A DNA stretch of 64,000 nucleotides from an uncultured Bacteroidales bacterium (GCA_900321715.1 ONXC01000001.1:62001-126000), one strand, 5' to 3'; shown: positions 18,601-27,364, counted from the first letter of the stretch. Numbers and translations: made by a program. The notes: generated from the sequence alone by a model not told the origin.

Positions 18601-19291
18601 CAAACAGGGAATCCACCTCCAGGGCCGATTCCATCTTTTCAATTTTCCGGGTGTCAAGATGCCCGTCAAGGCTCAGACGCTTCATGGAGAACATCCCGTG
18701 AATGGTGTCACGCGGGTTAGTGAATACAATGAACGGGCGACCGCTCATGTGCACCTTGTTTATCTCTATCCTTGGCGCAGGCTTTTTGGTGGTATCTTTC
18801 TTGGGGCCGCCTATGGGCAGGATGTCCCAGTTTGCGGCCGATGAATCATAGTAATGAGCGAATATCCTGGGATGCTCAAGTTCCGCTTTCCGGATGTGGA
18901 AGCCGTCCCCGCGGATAATGCCCATGTAGTTGAGGGAAACGCTTAGGTGGCGGAACGATGCCAGAGTATCAACATCTTCCCCCCGGCCGGCCTTCATGAG
19001 GCTGAACCGCCTCCCGCTGTCCGGGTAGATGGTGTCCCACTGGGCGTAACGGTCATGAGGGTAGGTGAGGGAAAAGTCATCGGCCTCAAGATTGAGGAAG
19101 GGGAAACTCTTTATCACGTGGGCCTTGATGATCCCGAAGGAAACGTCTCCCTCCACGTAATCTGCGGCAAACTTATTTACCAGTTTTGTAAGGACCGCCG
19201 GCCTCAGGATAATCTGCAGCGCCACAAGGACCACCACAAGCAGCCCCACCACCGCTATCAGAACATTCCGTATGACCTTCCCCGGTTTCAT
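15689..19291 (-). CDS. Giant AsmA/TamB-like envelope protein
   Basis: Counted from MKPGKVIRN this is 1200 residues, with one N-terminal membrane anchor (VLIAVVGLLVVVLVALQIIL). Long repetitive beta-rich stretches typical of AsmA-family bridge-like proteins follow. C-terminal AsmA_2-type features such as DVDFTLEASGIKYDSLLIS and MVIPSVDGILKISGNDLNLKDS are visible, and the end is a coiled coil. The start is supported by a -7 box (TAGATTTG) 5 nt upstream. The family is linked to phospholipid traffic and outer-membrane homeostasis; the exact role here is not known. Confidence 0.85.
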   Translation of the reverse strand: MKPGKVIRNVLIAVVGLLVVVLVALQIILRPAVLTKLVNKFAADYVEGDVSFGIIKAHVIKSFPFLNLEADDFSLTYPHDRYAQWDTIYPDSGRRFSLMKAGRGEDVDTLASFRHLSVSLNYMGIIRGDGFHIRKAELEHPRIFAHYYDSSAANWDILPIGGPKKDTTKKPAPRIEINKVHMSGRPFIVFTNPRDTIHGMFSMKRLSLDGHLDTRKIEKMESALEVDSLFVSGRLPADTVAVALQSLRAKGGERHLELDAKAQAWLATRSHGRLRVPLGVSLDGNFPERQDNSLEVQLNRLGLDVSALHLDGKGSVTAAEGAYDLDLEASIEKCPLGKLIDEYQDNLPVLKKIDTDARLNVNAIIKGVYGGGRTPSIDADITIPPAALDYEGVGRKGRVALDAKVTTDNLKAVDADIRNLFLDIVGAKIDLRGGVKDILGQDPLIVFDGSARARVDSLTRAFTEERGITGTGAIDAKLHGKVRKSQLNMVKIGGADILCNLDARDLSVQDAPDNIDAFIPALELELATKANKIDRNIRQGARVLALKARTDTLSAQYGNLDIKGGKLLLLMQNSADILKKGKELTPLMGLLKLESLGLKDKDGMGIRLRENTETFRITPATKALPTPKLTLTSSSSRLGFRKGTDFYALKDVKFDINARKHISSRRFSTERRNHILDSLQRVYPGVPRDSLFRKARLDRLNRQPKDDFASKDIKISLSKALQGYVRDWDIDGNLDIAGGRVVMPKFPLKTRVSAVKGSFDNDTLDLGNITINAGESDLSARAHLTGLRRALMGRSNSKLMLKADVSSNYLEVNELMQAYAYSTTYEPPEKLAAASDQDVQDAVDSAELPDSTGSKLIVIPSNLDVDFTLEASGIKYDSLLISWAAADIAMRDRTLQVTNAIAASNMGDLYFEGFYSTRNKKDLSAGFDLNLVNITAEKVITLFPAVDTLMPMLTSFDGDLDCELAATTQIDTNMNLVIPSVDGILKISGNDLNLKDSKEFTKIAKLLLFRDKKKAHIDNMSVTGMMRDNRIDIFPFVLDLDRYRVAASGVQLVNEWLDYHISVIKSPLLIKFGLNAWGKDFDHIKYGLGKAKYLNANVPVYTKQMDTVQYSLVAAIHNIFELGVEKALAENRAAEYLKQQEISSRGHDSSEEVSEEDLQSAAEGMAGFQEGILGNVESRREAIKQEILRLEKELSSANEQ

Positions 19292-19296
19292 CCATA

Positions 19297-19304
19297 CAAA
19301 TCTA
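19297..19304 (-). promoter_or_regulatory. -7 box (TAGATTTG) of the AsmA-like gene
   Basis: On the minus strand TAGATTTG ends 5 nt before the ATG at 19,291. A start 13 codons further upstream would lie before the promoter, so the shorter protein is favoured. Confidence 0.6.
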
Positions 19305-19388
19305 AAGAAAATTTGCAGAAAAAACCACAAATTCTTAATTTTGTGAGATTTTTGGAAATAACAATTAACTAAACATATCCAATTTTAT

Positions 19389-19958
19389 ATGGCAACAACT
19401 GCTGACCTTAAAAACGGAATGTACCTGATGTTCAACGGCAAACCCTGCGTTGTAGTGTACTTCCAGCACGTGAAACCCGGTAAGGGCCCCGCATTCGTAA
19501 AGACCAAACTCCGTAACCTTGAGAACGGCCGCATCCTTGAGAACACCTTCACCGCCGGCGTAAAGCTTGACACCATCTCCGTGGAGCGCCGCCCCTATCA
19601 GTTCCTCTATGATGACGGTGAGGCCTTCAACTTCATGCACGAGGAAACCTACGAGCAAATCACCCTCCCTCACGACGTAGTGGAGAACGCAGACCTCATG
19701 AAGGAAGGACAGCGCGTGGAAATGATGTACATGACAGAGCCTGAGGAGCGCTGCCTCACCTGCGAGCTTCCCACCTACGTAACCCTGGAGGTTACCTACA
19801 GTGAGCCCGCAGTCAAGGGTAACACAGCTTCCACCAGCGCCCTCAAGGAAGTCACCCTTGAGACCGGCGCCAAGATCATGGTCCCCCTGTTCATCGAAAC
19901 CGGTGAAATCATCACCGTGAACACCACAGACCGCAGCTACGGCCAGAGGGTAAAGTAA
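19389..19958 (+). CDS. efp: Translation elongation factor P
   Basis: This 189-residue EF-P rescues ribosomes stalled at polyproline. The KOW-like N-terminal domain carries the loop HVKPGKGPAF with the lysine at the modification site. The OB domains follow, with FMHEETYEQITL in the middle and the C-terminal signature GEIITVNTTDRSYGQRVK. Length is standard. The gene stands alone, ends at a perfect 34-bp palindrome, and is divergent from the AsmA-like gene. Confidence 0.97.
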   Translation: MATTADLKNGMYLMFNGKPCVVVYFQHVKPGKGPAFVKTKLRNLENGRILENTFTAGVKLDTISVERRPYQFLYDDGEAFNFMHEETYEQITLPHDVVENADLMKEGQRVEMMYMTEPEERCLTCELPTYVTLEVTYSEPAVKGNTASTSALKEVTLETGAKIMVPLFIETGEIITVNTTDRSYGQRVK

Positions 19959-19997
19959 TCCCTGGCGGATAACTTACTGGCAGCCAGCCAGTTATAA

Positions 19998-20031
19998 AAA
20001 GTCGGGTGCACCTGCAGGTGCACCCGACTTT
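19998..20031. terminator. Perfect 17-bp palindromic bidirectional terminator
   Basis: AAAGTCGGGTGCACCTG (19998-20014) is followed directly by its exact complement ending in TTT (20015-20031). It separates the convergent efp and response-regulator genes and can act in both directions. Confidence 0.8.
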
Positions 20032-20069
20032 GCGTAATAAGCTGTGAGTGAGGGGCTTACGTGCCAGAA

Positions 20070-21218
20070 CTACAGCACGTAGTCTTTCACATCCTGTGCG
20101 CAGATGGGATTGCCGCCAAGGATGAGGAGGCGCTCAACCACATTCCTCAGTTCACGGATATTGCCGGGCCAGGGACGCTCCTGGAGCATCTTCACTGCCT
20201 CCGGCTGGTATTCGCGCAAGGGTTTTCCGCTTTCTGCGCAGATCTGCTCCGTGAAATGCTTCACAAGGAGGGGGATATCGTCCTTGCGCTGGTCAAGGGC
20301 GGGCACCTTTAGCACAATGACACTGAGCCTGTGATAGAGGTCTTCGCGGAAGTTTCCGGCAGCAATCTCCTCCTGGAGGTTCTTGTTGGTGGCGGCAATC
20401 ACGCGTACGTCCACGGTGATCTCCTTGTCTCCGCCCACAGGGGTGAGTTTACGCTCCTGCAGGACGCGGAGGACCTTTGCCTGGGCGGCAAGGGACATAT
20501 CGCCAATCTCGTCCAGGAAGATGGTGCCGCCATCGGCCTGCTCAAATTTTCCCTTATGGTCCCTTATGGCCGATGTAAAGGAGCCTTTCTTGTGGCCGAA
20601 TAGTTCGCTGTCAATGAGTTCTGACGGAATGGCGGCGCAGTTTACCTCCACGAACGGCATCATGGAACGCTCGCTGAGCTGGTAGATGCTCTGGGCCACG
20701 AGCTCCTTACCGGAACCGTTGGGGCCGGTGATAAGGACGCTGGCCGCGGTGGGGGCCACTTTCCGGATCATGTCCCGGAGGTGCTCCACAGGCTCTGATT
20801 CACCCACCATCTCACGGCCGTAGATCTTCTTTTTGAGAATTTTGGTCTGGGTTACAAGGTTTGCCTTGTCCGTGGCGTTCTTGAGGGTGATGAGGATGCG
20901 GTTAAGGTCCAGGGGCTTTTCTATGAAATCGAATGCGCCCTTCTTGATGCAGTCCACCGCCGTTGTTATATCGGCATGACCGGAAATCATTATAACGGGG
21001 GTCTCTATGCCTTCCTCAATGATCTTTACAAGCATCTCCGTGCCGTCCATTTCCGGCATCTTTATGTCACAGAAAATGGCATCATATTTCTCCTTTGACG
21101 CCTTCTGGAGGCCCTCAGCGCCGTTATCTGCGGTTTCCACCTGATAGGATTCCATCTCCAGGATTTCCTTCAGGGAGTAACGGATGGCGCGTTCGTCGTC
21201 TACAATCAGAACTTTCAT
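20070..21218 (-). CDS. Sigma-54-type response regulator lacking a DNA-binding domain
   Basis: Starting at MKVLIVDDERA this is 382 residues. A receiver domain (phospho-acceptor in FCDIKMPEMDG, about D53) is followed by an AAA+ domain with Walker A GPNGSGKE, the loop GSFTSA in place of GAFTGA, Walker B GGTIFLDEIGD and the R-finger region RVIAATNKN. The protein stops at CAQDVKDYVL, just after the WPGNIRELRN helix, so the Fis-type HTH of NtrC proteins is missing. No frame downstream encodes one. Its likely partner is the NtrY-like kinase at 22.8-26.3 kb. Confidence 0.9.
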   Translation of the reverse strand: MKVLIVDDERAIRYSLKEILEMESYQVETADNGAEGLQKASKEKYDAIFCDIKMPEMDGTEMLVKIIEEGIETPVIMISGHADITTAVDCIKKGAFDFIEKPLDLNRILITLKNATDKANLVTQTKILKKKIYGREMVGESEPVEHLRDMIRKVAPTAASVLITGPNGSGKELVAQSIYQLSERSMMPFVEVNCAAIPSELIDSELFGHKKGSFTSAIRDHKGKFEQADGGTIFLDEIGDMSLAAQAKVLRVLQERKLTPVGGDKEITVDVRVIAATNKNLQEEIAAGNFREDLYHRLSVIVLKVPALDQRKDDIPLLVKHFTEQICAESGKPLREYQPEAVKMLQERPWPGNIRELRNVVERLLILGGNPICAQDVKDYVL

Positions 21219-21257
21219 GACACTGTATATTTTTATGCAAATATCGTAAAAATATTC

Positions 21258-21265
21258 TATTTTTG
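21258..21265 (+). promoter_or_regulatory. -7 box (TATTTTTG) of cmk-ispH
   Basis: TATTTTTG matches TAnnTTTG and lies 23 nt before the cmk start, in the short region shared with the divergent response-regulator gene. Confidence 0.5.
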
Positions 21266-21288
21266 TATTCCGTACAAATACTAATGCT

Positions 21289-22002
21289 ATGACTATCCCC
21301 GATATAACCATTGCAGTAGACGGCTACTCATCTACCGGCAAAAGCACATTCGCAAAGATGGTTGCCAAGGAATTCGGCTTCCTTTATCTTGACAGCGGCG
21401 CAATGTACCGCGGCGTAACCCTCTTTGCCATGGAGGGCGGCATGGCTCCGGACGGAAAAATCAACGAGGATGCCCTTAAAAAGGCCCTTCCCGGCCTTGA
21501 CCTTCACTTCCAGAGGGAGGATGACAAAACGCTTCTCTACAGCGGCTCCCGCTGCATAGAGCCTCTCATCCGCACCCTTGAGGTAAGCGCACTCGTGAGC
21601 CCCGTCAGCGCCATCCCCTTTGTGCGCACCTGGGTGGATGAGCACCTCCACGCATTCTCTGAGGGCGGCCGCGTGATAATGGACGGCAGGGATATCGGCA
21701 CAACTGTTTTCCCTAATGCAGAGGTAAAGATCTTCATGACCGCAGAGCCCGCCGTACGCGCCCAGCGCCGCTATGATGAGCTTGTGGCAAAGGGAGAGAC
21801 CCCCAGCCTTGAGGACGTCATGAAAAACCTCCAGGAAAGGGACTACATAGATTCACACAGGGAAACTTCGCCGCTCAGGCAGGCCCAGGACGCCTTTGTG
21901 CTTGACAACACCCACATGACCCTCCATGAGGAACTGGTGTGGATGCTGGGCCTCCTTCAGGGCAAATTCACACTTCTGGAAAGTCCCGGAATCACGTGGT
22001 AA
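21289..22002 (+). CDS. cmk: Cytidylate kinase
   Basis: This 237-residue CMP/dCMP kinase has the P-loop DGYSSTGKST, the LDSGAMYRG nucleotide-monophosphate motif, the MDGRDIGTTVFPNAEVKIF segment and the lid ERDYIDSHRETSPL. All are typical. ispH follows with a 7-nt overlap at a likely GTG start, giving a two-gene operon. Confidence 0.96.
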   Translation: MTIPDITIAVDGYSSTGKSTFAKMVAKEFGFLYLDSGAMYRGVTLFAMEGGMAPDGKINEDALKKALPGLDLHFQREDDKTLLYSGSRCIEPLIRTLEVSALVSPVSAIPFVRTWVDEHLHAFSEGGRVIMDGRDIGTTVFPNAEVKIFMTAEPAVRAQRRYDELVAKGETPSLEDVMKNLQERDYIDSHRETSPLRQAQDAFVLDNTHMTLHEELVWMLGLLQGKFTLLESPGITW

Positions 22003-22853
22003 AGGTAGAGATAGACCCCGGCTCCGGCTTCTGCGGAGGAGTTATCCGCGCCATCACAAGCGCGGAAGCATACCTCCGTGGCGGAGGCACACTTTACTCC
22101 CTTGGAGCCATAGTCCACAACGAAGCAGAACTCTCCCGCCTTCAGGAGCAGGGCCTTGTAACCGTAAATTCCCTGTCAGAGGTGCCCCACGGTGGTACCG
22201 TTCTCATCCGTGCCCACGGGGAGCCTCCATATACCTATGAGGAGGCCAGGGAACGCGGGCTATCCATCATTGACTGCTCCTGCCCCGTGGTGCTCAAACT
22301 CCAGGAGCGCATCCGTAACGCCAGCGGCCAGGTCATCATCTTTGGCCGCGTGGGTCATGCGGAGGTACTTGGGCTTATCGGCCAGGTGGGCGGCAACGCA
22401 CTGGTGGTGGAAAATGCAGAGATGCTCTCCACTGCCCTCAGTGAAGGCAAGATTGACCTTGAAAAGCCCGTGGTCATCTTCTCCCAAACCACCAAGAGCC
22501 CCACAGAGTATGAGGAAATCTGCGAGATGCTCCGCGCCGCCGGGGCCCAGCTCACCGTCAACAACACTATCTGCGCCCAGGTTGCCGGCCGCCATGAGAA
22601 ACTGGCCCGTTTTGCTGCCTCGCACGACGTAATCCTTTTTGTGGCAGGGCGCTCCTCCTCCAACGGAAAGGTGCTCAGCGACCTTTGCCGCAGTGTAAAC
22701 CCCGCCACATACGTAATTGGCTCTGAAAAGGAAATAGATTACTCCTGGATAAAGGACTGGCAGTCCGTTGGCGTATGCGGCGCCACCTCAACCCCTAAAT
22801 GGCTGCTTGAGAAAGTTGCCGGAGCAGTCAGCTCCTGGGGTATTTCACAGTAA
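21996..22853 (+). CDS. ispH: 4-hydroxy-3-methylbut-2-enyl diphosphate reductase
   Basis: The last enzyme of the MEP isoprenoid pathway, an Fe-S protein. Three cysteines match the cluster ligands: GSGFCGGVIRAI near the N-terminus, IDCSCPVV in the middle and NTICAQVAGR further on. The reading frame is open into cmk, but homologues begin with KVEIDP, so I choose GTG at 21,996 (285 aa) rather than the ATG at 21,939. The 3' end overlaps the convergent NtrY-like kinase gene by 26 nt. Confidence 0.93.
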   Translation: MVKVEIDPGSGFCGGVIRAITSAEAYLRGGGTLYSLGAIVHNEAELSRLQEQGLVTVNSLSEVPHGGTVLIRAHGEPPYTYEEARERGLSIIDCSCPVVLKLQERIRNASGQVIIFGRVGHAEVLGLIGQVGGNALVVENAEMLSTALSEGKIDLEKPVVIFSQTTKSPTEYEEICEMLRAAGAQLTVNNTICAQVAGRHEKLARFAASHDVILFVAGRSSSNGKVLSDLCRSVNPATYVIGSEKEIDYSWIKDWQSVGVCGATSTPKWLLEKVAGAVSSWGISQ

Positions 22854-25800
22854 AGCAGGCGCCTCCAAGCGTAAATGAACGGCTGTAGGAGATGCTGCCC
22901 CCGCAGTGCTCCACTATCCTTTTGCAGATTGCAAGTCCAAGGCCGCTGCCGCTGGTCTTGGTGGTGAAGTCCGGGGTGAAGATCTTGTCCTGGTTGGCCT
23001 CTTCCACGCCGGGGCCGTTGTCCTCCACCACAATCTCATAGAATCCGTCCTCCGAAGCCTTCCTCACAGACACCAGAAGACGTTTATCGGCCTTGTTGTC
23101 ATCTACCGCCTGGATGGCGTTGGTGATGAGGTTCACCACAACGCGGGTAAGCTGGGGGCGGGGAGCCTCCACCATGGCGCCGGGAAGGCCATAATAATCC
23201 ACCTTGATGTCTTCCCTTGAATCAAACAGATCCACCTCCTGGCGCACCAGGGCATCCAGGTCCATCCTTTCCGCCTTCTGGTCATACATCTTTGCGAAGG
23301 TGGAGAATTGGTCGGCGGAATCTGACAGGAGATCCACGTGGTAGAGAACCGTCTGGGCAACCTCGTCAAACTTTTCCTGCCATGCAGGATTGCCGTTGGT
23401 CTTCAGGCGCACAAGCATCTGGAGCTGCAGCTTGATGGGCGTGAGAGGGTTCTTAAGGTCATGCGCCACACGGCGGGCCATGTCTGTCCAGGCCTTGTCG
23501 CGCTCTGCCTGGGCAAGGCGGCGGGAGCTCTCGCCAAGGGCTTTCACCATGCGGTTGTACGCGTCTACAAGAGGCGTAAGTTCGTCGTCCTGATGATAGA
23601 TGAGGGGTTCCAGGTGCTCCACGTCCGTCACGGTCATCTTGCGGCTCATCTCTGTAAGAGGCCTGAACAGGCTTGACACAACGGCAAAGGTAACCAGGCG
23701 GGAAATCAGGAGCAGCAGCAGGAAGATGGTGATTATGGTAGCGATATGCAGCACCGCCTCTGTCTCAAAGTCGTGGGTGAGGTCCGTGAACGGGGCCGAT
23801 GCTATCCCTATCATTGAGCCGCTGCTGTTGAAAAGCGGCACGTACAGGGCGTAGAAGCGCCTGCGACCCACTTTCTCCGGGTGCAGGTAGAAGCGGTCAT
23901 GGCCATATATGATATGGTTATAGGCCGATGGCTCCAGCCTGTTTCCAAGGATCATCCGGTCATACACTTCCGGGGTGGTGCTCATTACCTCGCTGCCGGC
24001 CGTGTCAAATATGGTTATGTCGCAGCGGAGGCTGTTCCCAACGCCTTCCACCGCCGCCACGGCCTGCGGCGTGCCTATATCGGCTGGAGTTGCAACCATC
24101 CTCAGGCGCTCCTGCAGCATGGCCTGAAGGGTGTTGATGCGTGAGGTCATGACACTCTGCATGTCGGCATTATTCCTCTTGTACACAAACCATACGCTGA
24201 ATACCGCCATGGCTACCAGCGTAATGATGAGGGATATGTACACCACAAGGCTTATCCTTGTCTGGAAGTAACTTCGGCCTCCCGTGCGGCGGCGCCTTCT
24301 GGAAAGGGCGCTTTCAAGGAAGAATGCCGCCAGGGTAAGGAGGAAGCCCTCCACAATGTAGTACAGCCATTCCGTGCTCTGGCGGGAAAGGATAATCACC
24401 TCTCCGTCAGATACTTCCCTGGCAAAGAGGTCCCAGCCCTCAATGCGTATGTGGCTGTTTGGATGGTCTCCGGCCATTTCCTCTATCTTTCCGGAATAGA
24501 GGGTGGGGAAGGGGTATGCGCCCTTGTACTGAAGCAGGCGGCCGTCCACGTATTTGGCCCAGGAATATACCGGAGGAAGGCTCACACGCCCGGGATCCTG
24601 TATGCCAAGAAGGCTCAGGTAACCGCGGTCTTCCCTGTTGTGCTTGGATTCAACCGTGATGAATATGGAAGACGGGCCGTATTCTGAATAATACGTAAAG
24701 AGGCCGGTGTAGGCCGTACGCCCGTTGCCGATTGAGCTGTAGAAGAAGTGGGAATTCTCCCCAAGCCTGACGCCGCCGCGTATCCTTTCCAGGAAAAGCG
24801 GGTGGGAACCGGGGCCGGAGGGGCCGGGCTTCACCACGGAGATGTCGTAGTCCTGGGCTATCCTTACCATATAGGCGCTGGTGAGCCTGCCTCGGAGGAT
24901 GTCGTTACCCCCGTCAAGGGCCGCCAGGGCACCTATCATGGAGTCATCGGCAATGGAACCCTCAACTGCGCGGAGCTGGATTTCAAGGGCAACGTCCCTG
25001 TCCATGGCAAGGCGGTTTGCCCAGACGTCCACGCGGCGCTGCTCTTTCCGGAATCCAAGTATGGCCGATGTTGTAACAAAATACACCCCCAGCACCACAC
25101 AGAACGACATCCGGCCCCACAGGGAGAACATGTCGTATCTTATGCCGATGAGACTTTTTGCAAGCGGAGACAGTATCTGAAGGAGCATTGGGATTGCCAG
25201 GGCAAGGGCCAGGAAACTGGCATACACAAGACCCGTGAACCTGGATAGAAGCGTTACCTTATATAATTCCAGATTAATGCTGGAGTTCTCAAGGATGCTG
25301 CAGAAACTTGCATGCATATATATGGCAACCCCAATTGTGGCCGCCAGGAAAACCGCCGCCAGGATGCCCTGGATGGCTTTTGAAGAACGCCTGATAACGC
25401 CCTTGAGGAAGGTCCATCTCACCACGAAGAGGTCCAGGATCAGGACATCTATGGCAAGGTTCACAATTATTACAGCGCCAAGGCTGTAGAGGAACGGGCC
25501 GTCGGCATACAGCAGGGGAGAGAAGAGCTGGGAAACCTGGTCCAGCTGCCTTCCGTACAGGAACATCCAGATGAAAACGCCGGTCTGGATTGCTACGGTG
25601 CCAACAAGGCACAGCGGCGTGGGGTGGACGCTCAGGAAGATGACAAGGCCGCCCATCAGAAGCAGAAGGCTTACCCAGATGAGTGCCGAATGCCTTCTGG
25701 AGTATCCCTGGAAGGTGTCGGAGGTGAGCTTGAAAAGCGGAACTCCATCCACTTCCACCGCGGTTCCTGAACTTGAGGAAAGCGGGCTTACGCTGTAGTG

Positions 25801-26334
25801 ATTGTCCTTTCTGATACGTGGATTCACTCCGGTGAGGGAGCCTGGCCTTAGCTGGTTCACAATCTCAAGACCCGCAATCACCTTACAGCCATTGCCTTCA
25901 ACGGCCTTTTCCAGATACCATTTGGGCCCGTGATTCACAAAGGAAAGCTGGGAAGTTGCATCGGCAAGGGGGGATGTGACGTTGCTGCGGGCGTCGGAGA
26001 GGCGGGAACTCACCGGGCGTATGCGGATGTCGTCATTCCTGAGGGGGAACTGCCCGGCCCAGCTCTGGAGGGTGTCTTCCACGTAGCGGTATACCACCAT
26101 ATCGGCCGGAAGTCCCTTAAGCTCCATCCATGAACCAAGGTCTGAATTCAGGGCCTTGTCTATGTATCTGTCAAGGATCCTGATGCGGGCGCTGGTCCTT
26201 TTGCCAAAATCCGCCGCCGCTGCTTCCGGGTCCTCGCTGCCGGTTCCCGTGAGAAGCGACGCCGCAAAGATTATGGCCGATGCAGCCATAAACACTATTG
26301 CGATGCTTTGCCGTATGACGCGGGATTTATTCAT
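22828..26334 (-). CDS. NtrY-like multi-pass sensor histidine kinase
   Basis: Counted from MNKSRVIRQS this is 1168 residues. An N-terminal membrane helix and an extracytoplasmic domain precede a block of membrane helices (about residues 225-460). A second sensor region, further membrane helices and a HAMP follow. The catalytic core shows ARRVAHDLKNPLTPIKLQLQ (HisKA), NLITNAIQAV, DNGPGVEEA and SGLGLAICKR. The H-box wording is that of NtrY. Its start overlaps the rlmH stop by 8 nt. The cognate regulator is probably the HTH-less sigma-54-type protein at 20.1 kb, with cmk-ispH on the other strand between them. Confidence 0.9.
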   Translation of the reverse strand: MNKSRVIRQSIAIVFMAASAIIFAASLLTGTGSEDPEAAAADFGKRTSARIRILDRYIDKALNSDLGSWMELKGLPADMVVYRYVEDTLQSWAGQFPLRNDDIRIRPVSSRLSDARSNVTSPLADATSQLSFVNHGPKWYLEKAVEGNGCKVIAGLEIVNQLRPGSLTGVNPRIRKDNHYSVSPLSSSSGTAVEVDGVPLFKLTSDTFQGYSRRHSALIWVSLLLLMGGLVIFLSVHPTPLCLVGTVAIQTGVFIWMFLYGRQLDQVSQLFSPLLYADGPFLYSLGAVIIVNLAIDVLILDLFVVRWTFLKGVIRRSSKAIQGILAAVFLAATIGVAIYMHASFCSILENSSINLELYKVTLLSRFTGLVYASFLALALAIPMLLQILSPLAKSLIGIRYDMFSLWGRMSFCVVLGVYFVTTSAILGFRKEQRRVDVWANRLAMDRDVALEIQLRAVEGSIADDSMIGALAALDGGNDILRGRLTSAYMVRIAQDYDISVVKPGPSGPGSHPLFLERIRGGVRLGENSHFFYSSIGNGRTAYTGLFTYYSEYGPSSIFITVESKHNREDRGYLSLLGIQDPGRVSLPPVYSWAKYVDGRLLQYKGAYPFPTLYSGKIEEMAGDHPNSHIRIEGWDLFAREVSDGEVIILSRQSTEWLYYIVEGFLLTLAAFFLESALSRRRRRTGGRSYFQTRISLVVYISLIITLVAMAVFSVWFVYKRNNADMQSVMTSRINTLQAMLQERLRMVATPADIGTPQAVAAVEGVGNSLRCDITIFDTAGSEVMSTTPEVYDRMILGNRLEPSAYNHIIYGHDRFYLHPEKVGRRRFYALYVPLFNSSGSMIGIASAPFTDLTHDFETEAVLHIATIITIFLLLLLISRLVTFAVVSSLFRPLTEMSRKMTVTDVEHLEPLIYHQDDELTPLVDAYNRMVKALGESSRRLAQAERDKAWTDMARRVAHDLKNPLTPIKLQLQMLVRLKTNGNPAWQEKFDEVAQTVLYHVDLLSDSADQFSTFAKMYDQKAERMDLDALVRQEVDLFDSREDIKVDYYGLPGAMVEAPRPQLTRVVVNLITNAIQAVDDNKADKRLLVSVRKASEDGFYEIVVEDNGPGVEEANQDKIFTPDFTTKTSGSGLGLAICKRIVEHCGGSISYSRSFTLGGACFTVKYPRS

Positions 26335-26800
26335 TATGGTAGGGCTCCCCACGAAGGATCGTGAACGCCCGGTACAGCTGCTCTGCAAAAACCGTGCGCA
26401 CCATCTGATGGGTGAAAGTCATCTTGGAAAGGGCCATCTTTGCACGCGCCCTGGCGTGAACCTCCGGTGAAAAACCATATGCCCCGCCAACGGCAAAAAC
26501 CAGGTTCCTGGTGCCCTGGAGCATGTATTTTTCAAGCATTCCGGCAAATTCCGTGGAGCGGTACTCAATGCCGTGCTCGTCCAGGAGGATAAGGGTATCT
26601 GAAGGCGTCAGATGCTTCAGGATCAGCTCTCCCTCCTTCTCCTTCACCTGGTCACGGCTCAGGGACTGGGCCTTTTTCAGCTCCGGAATCTCCGTCACCT
26701 TGAACGGCACATAGTGCTGGAGCCTTGACACATACACGTCCAGGCCCTCTTTCACCCATTTAACGTCCGTTTTCCCTACGGTGAGGAGTTCAATGTTCAT
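26327..26800 (-). CDS. rlmH: 23S rRNA pseudouridine-1915 N3-methyltransferase
   Basis: This 157-residue SPOUT methyltransferase shows MNIELLTVGKT at the start, the knot motif FAVGGAYGFSPEV and the C-terminal MTFTHQMVRTVFAEQLYRAFTILRGEPYHNE-type region that is diagnostic for RlmH. A -7 box (TACATTTG) lies 4 nt before the ATG, which rules out the longer upstream frame. It is co-transcribed with the NtrY-like kinase. Confidence 0.96.
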   Translation of the reverse strand: MNIELLTVGKTDVKWVKEGLDVYVSRLQHYVPFKVTEIPELKKAQSLSRDQVKEKEGELILKHLTPSDTLILLDEHGIEYRSTEFAGMLEKYMLQGTRNLVFAVGGAYGFSPEVHARARAKMALSKMTFTHQMVRTVFAEQLYRAFTILRGEPYHNE

Positions 26801-26804
26801 AACG

Positions 26805-26812
26805 CAAATGTA
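26805..26812 (-). promoter_or_regulatory. -7 box (TACATTTG) of rlmH
   Basis: On the minus strand TACATTTG, then CGTT, then the ATG of rlmH. Transcription would begin at or inside the start codon. Confidence 0.6.
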
Positions 26813-26849
26813 ACATTTCGGCTTGATATTTGCAAGAAATCTCCCCGGA

Positions 26850-27305
26850 ATGAAAAAGCAAGCAAAGATTGTATTATCGGCGGCAATGCTCCTCCTCTCG
26901 GGCGGGGCAGCCATGGCGCAGACACCCGTGACTCCGGTGAAGGCCTACAAACCCGTCGCTTCACCTGAAGGAGAATTCTCCGTCTTCTCATCTATCATCA
27001 AATATCTATCGGCCGGTGACGTAGCATCGCTCTCCAGCTGGTTCGCAGACAATCTGGACATTACTGTCCTCTCGTCGTCCCGCAACTGCTCCAAGGCCCA
27101 GGCCCGCCAGATCCTGCGCAATTTCTTCGGCACCTACACGCCGCGCTCCTTCGAGGTAACCCACAGGGCATCAGATGCCAACAAGAAGTACCTCATCGGC
27201 ATCCTTAACGCCGGCGGTGAAAACTTCCAGGTCACCATCTACGCCACTTCTTCCGGCGGAGACACCTACAAGATTCAGCAGCTTGGCATAACCCGCTCAT
27301 TCTGA
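26850..27305 (+). CDS. DUF4783-type exported protein
   Basis: Counted from MKKQAKIVLSAAM this is 151 residues with a cleavable signal peptide (ending near AMAQ). It has one small alpha+beta domain: SIIKYLSAGDVASLSSWFADNLDITV, QARQILRNFFGTYTP and the final KIQQLGITRSF. This fits the DUF4783 family of Bacteroidetes periplasmic proteins, which has an NTF2-like look. Function is unknown. It is divergent from rlmH. Confidence 0.75.
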   Translation: MKKQAKIVLSAAMLLLSGGAAMAQTPVTPVKAYKPVASPEGEFSVFSSIIKYLSAGDVASLSSWFADNLDITVLSSSRNCSKAQARQILRNFFGTYTPRSFEVTHRASDANKKYLIGILNAGGENFQVTIYATSSGGDTYKIQQLGITRSF

Positions 27306-27313
27306 TTGTTTAC

Positions 27314-27339
27314 AAAGTATCAAAATTTTGTTATCTTTG
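27314..27339 (+). promoter_or_regulatory. Promoter of the AraC gene with possible operator AAAGTATCA
   Basis: TATCTTTG (27332-27339) is a -7 box 25 nt before the AraC start. The 9-mer AAAGTATCA (27314-27322) overlaps the -33 area and recurs at 28,255 upstream of the mannanase gene. Confidence 0.5.
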
Positions 27340-27364
27340 TACATAGAACATCAGTGATACGGAT

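Noticed and set aside
20032..20069. Frameshift hiding an HTH domain after the response regulator
   Set aside because: Only 38 nt separate the stop codon from the terminator palindrome, so no room for a 45-residue HTH.
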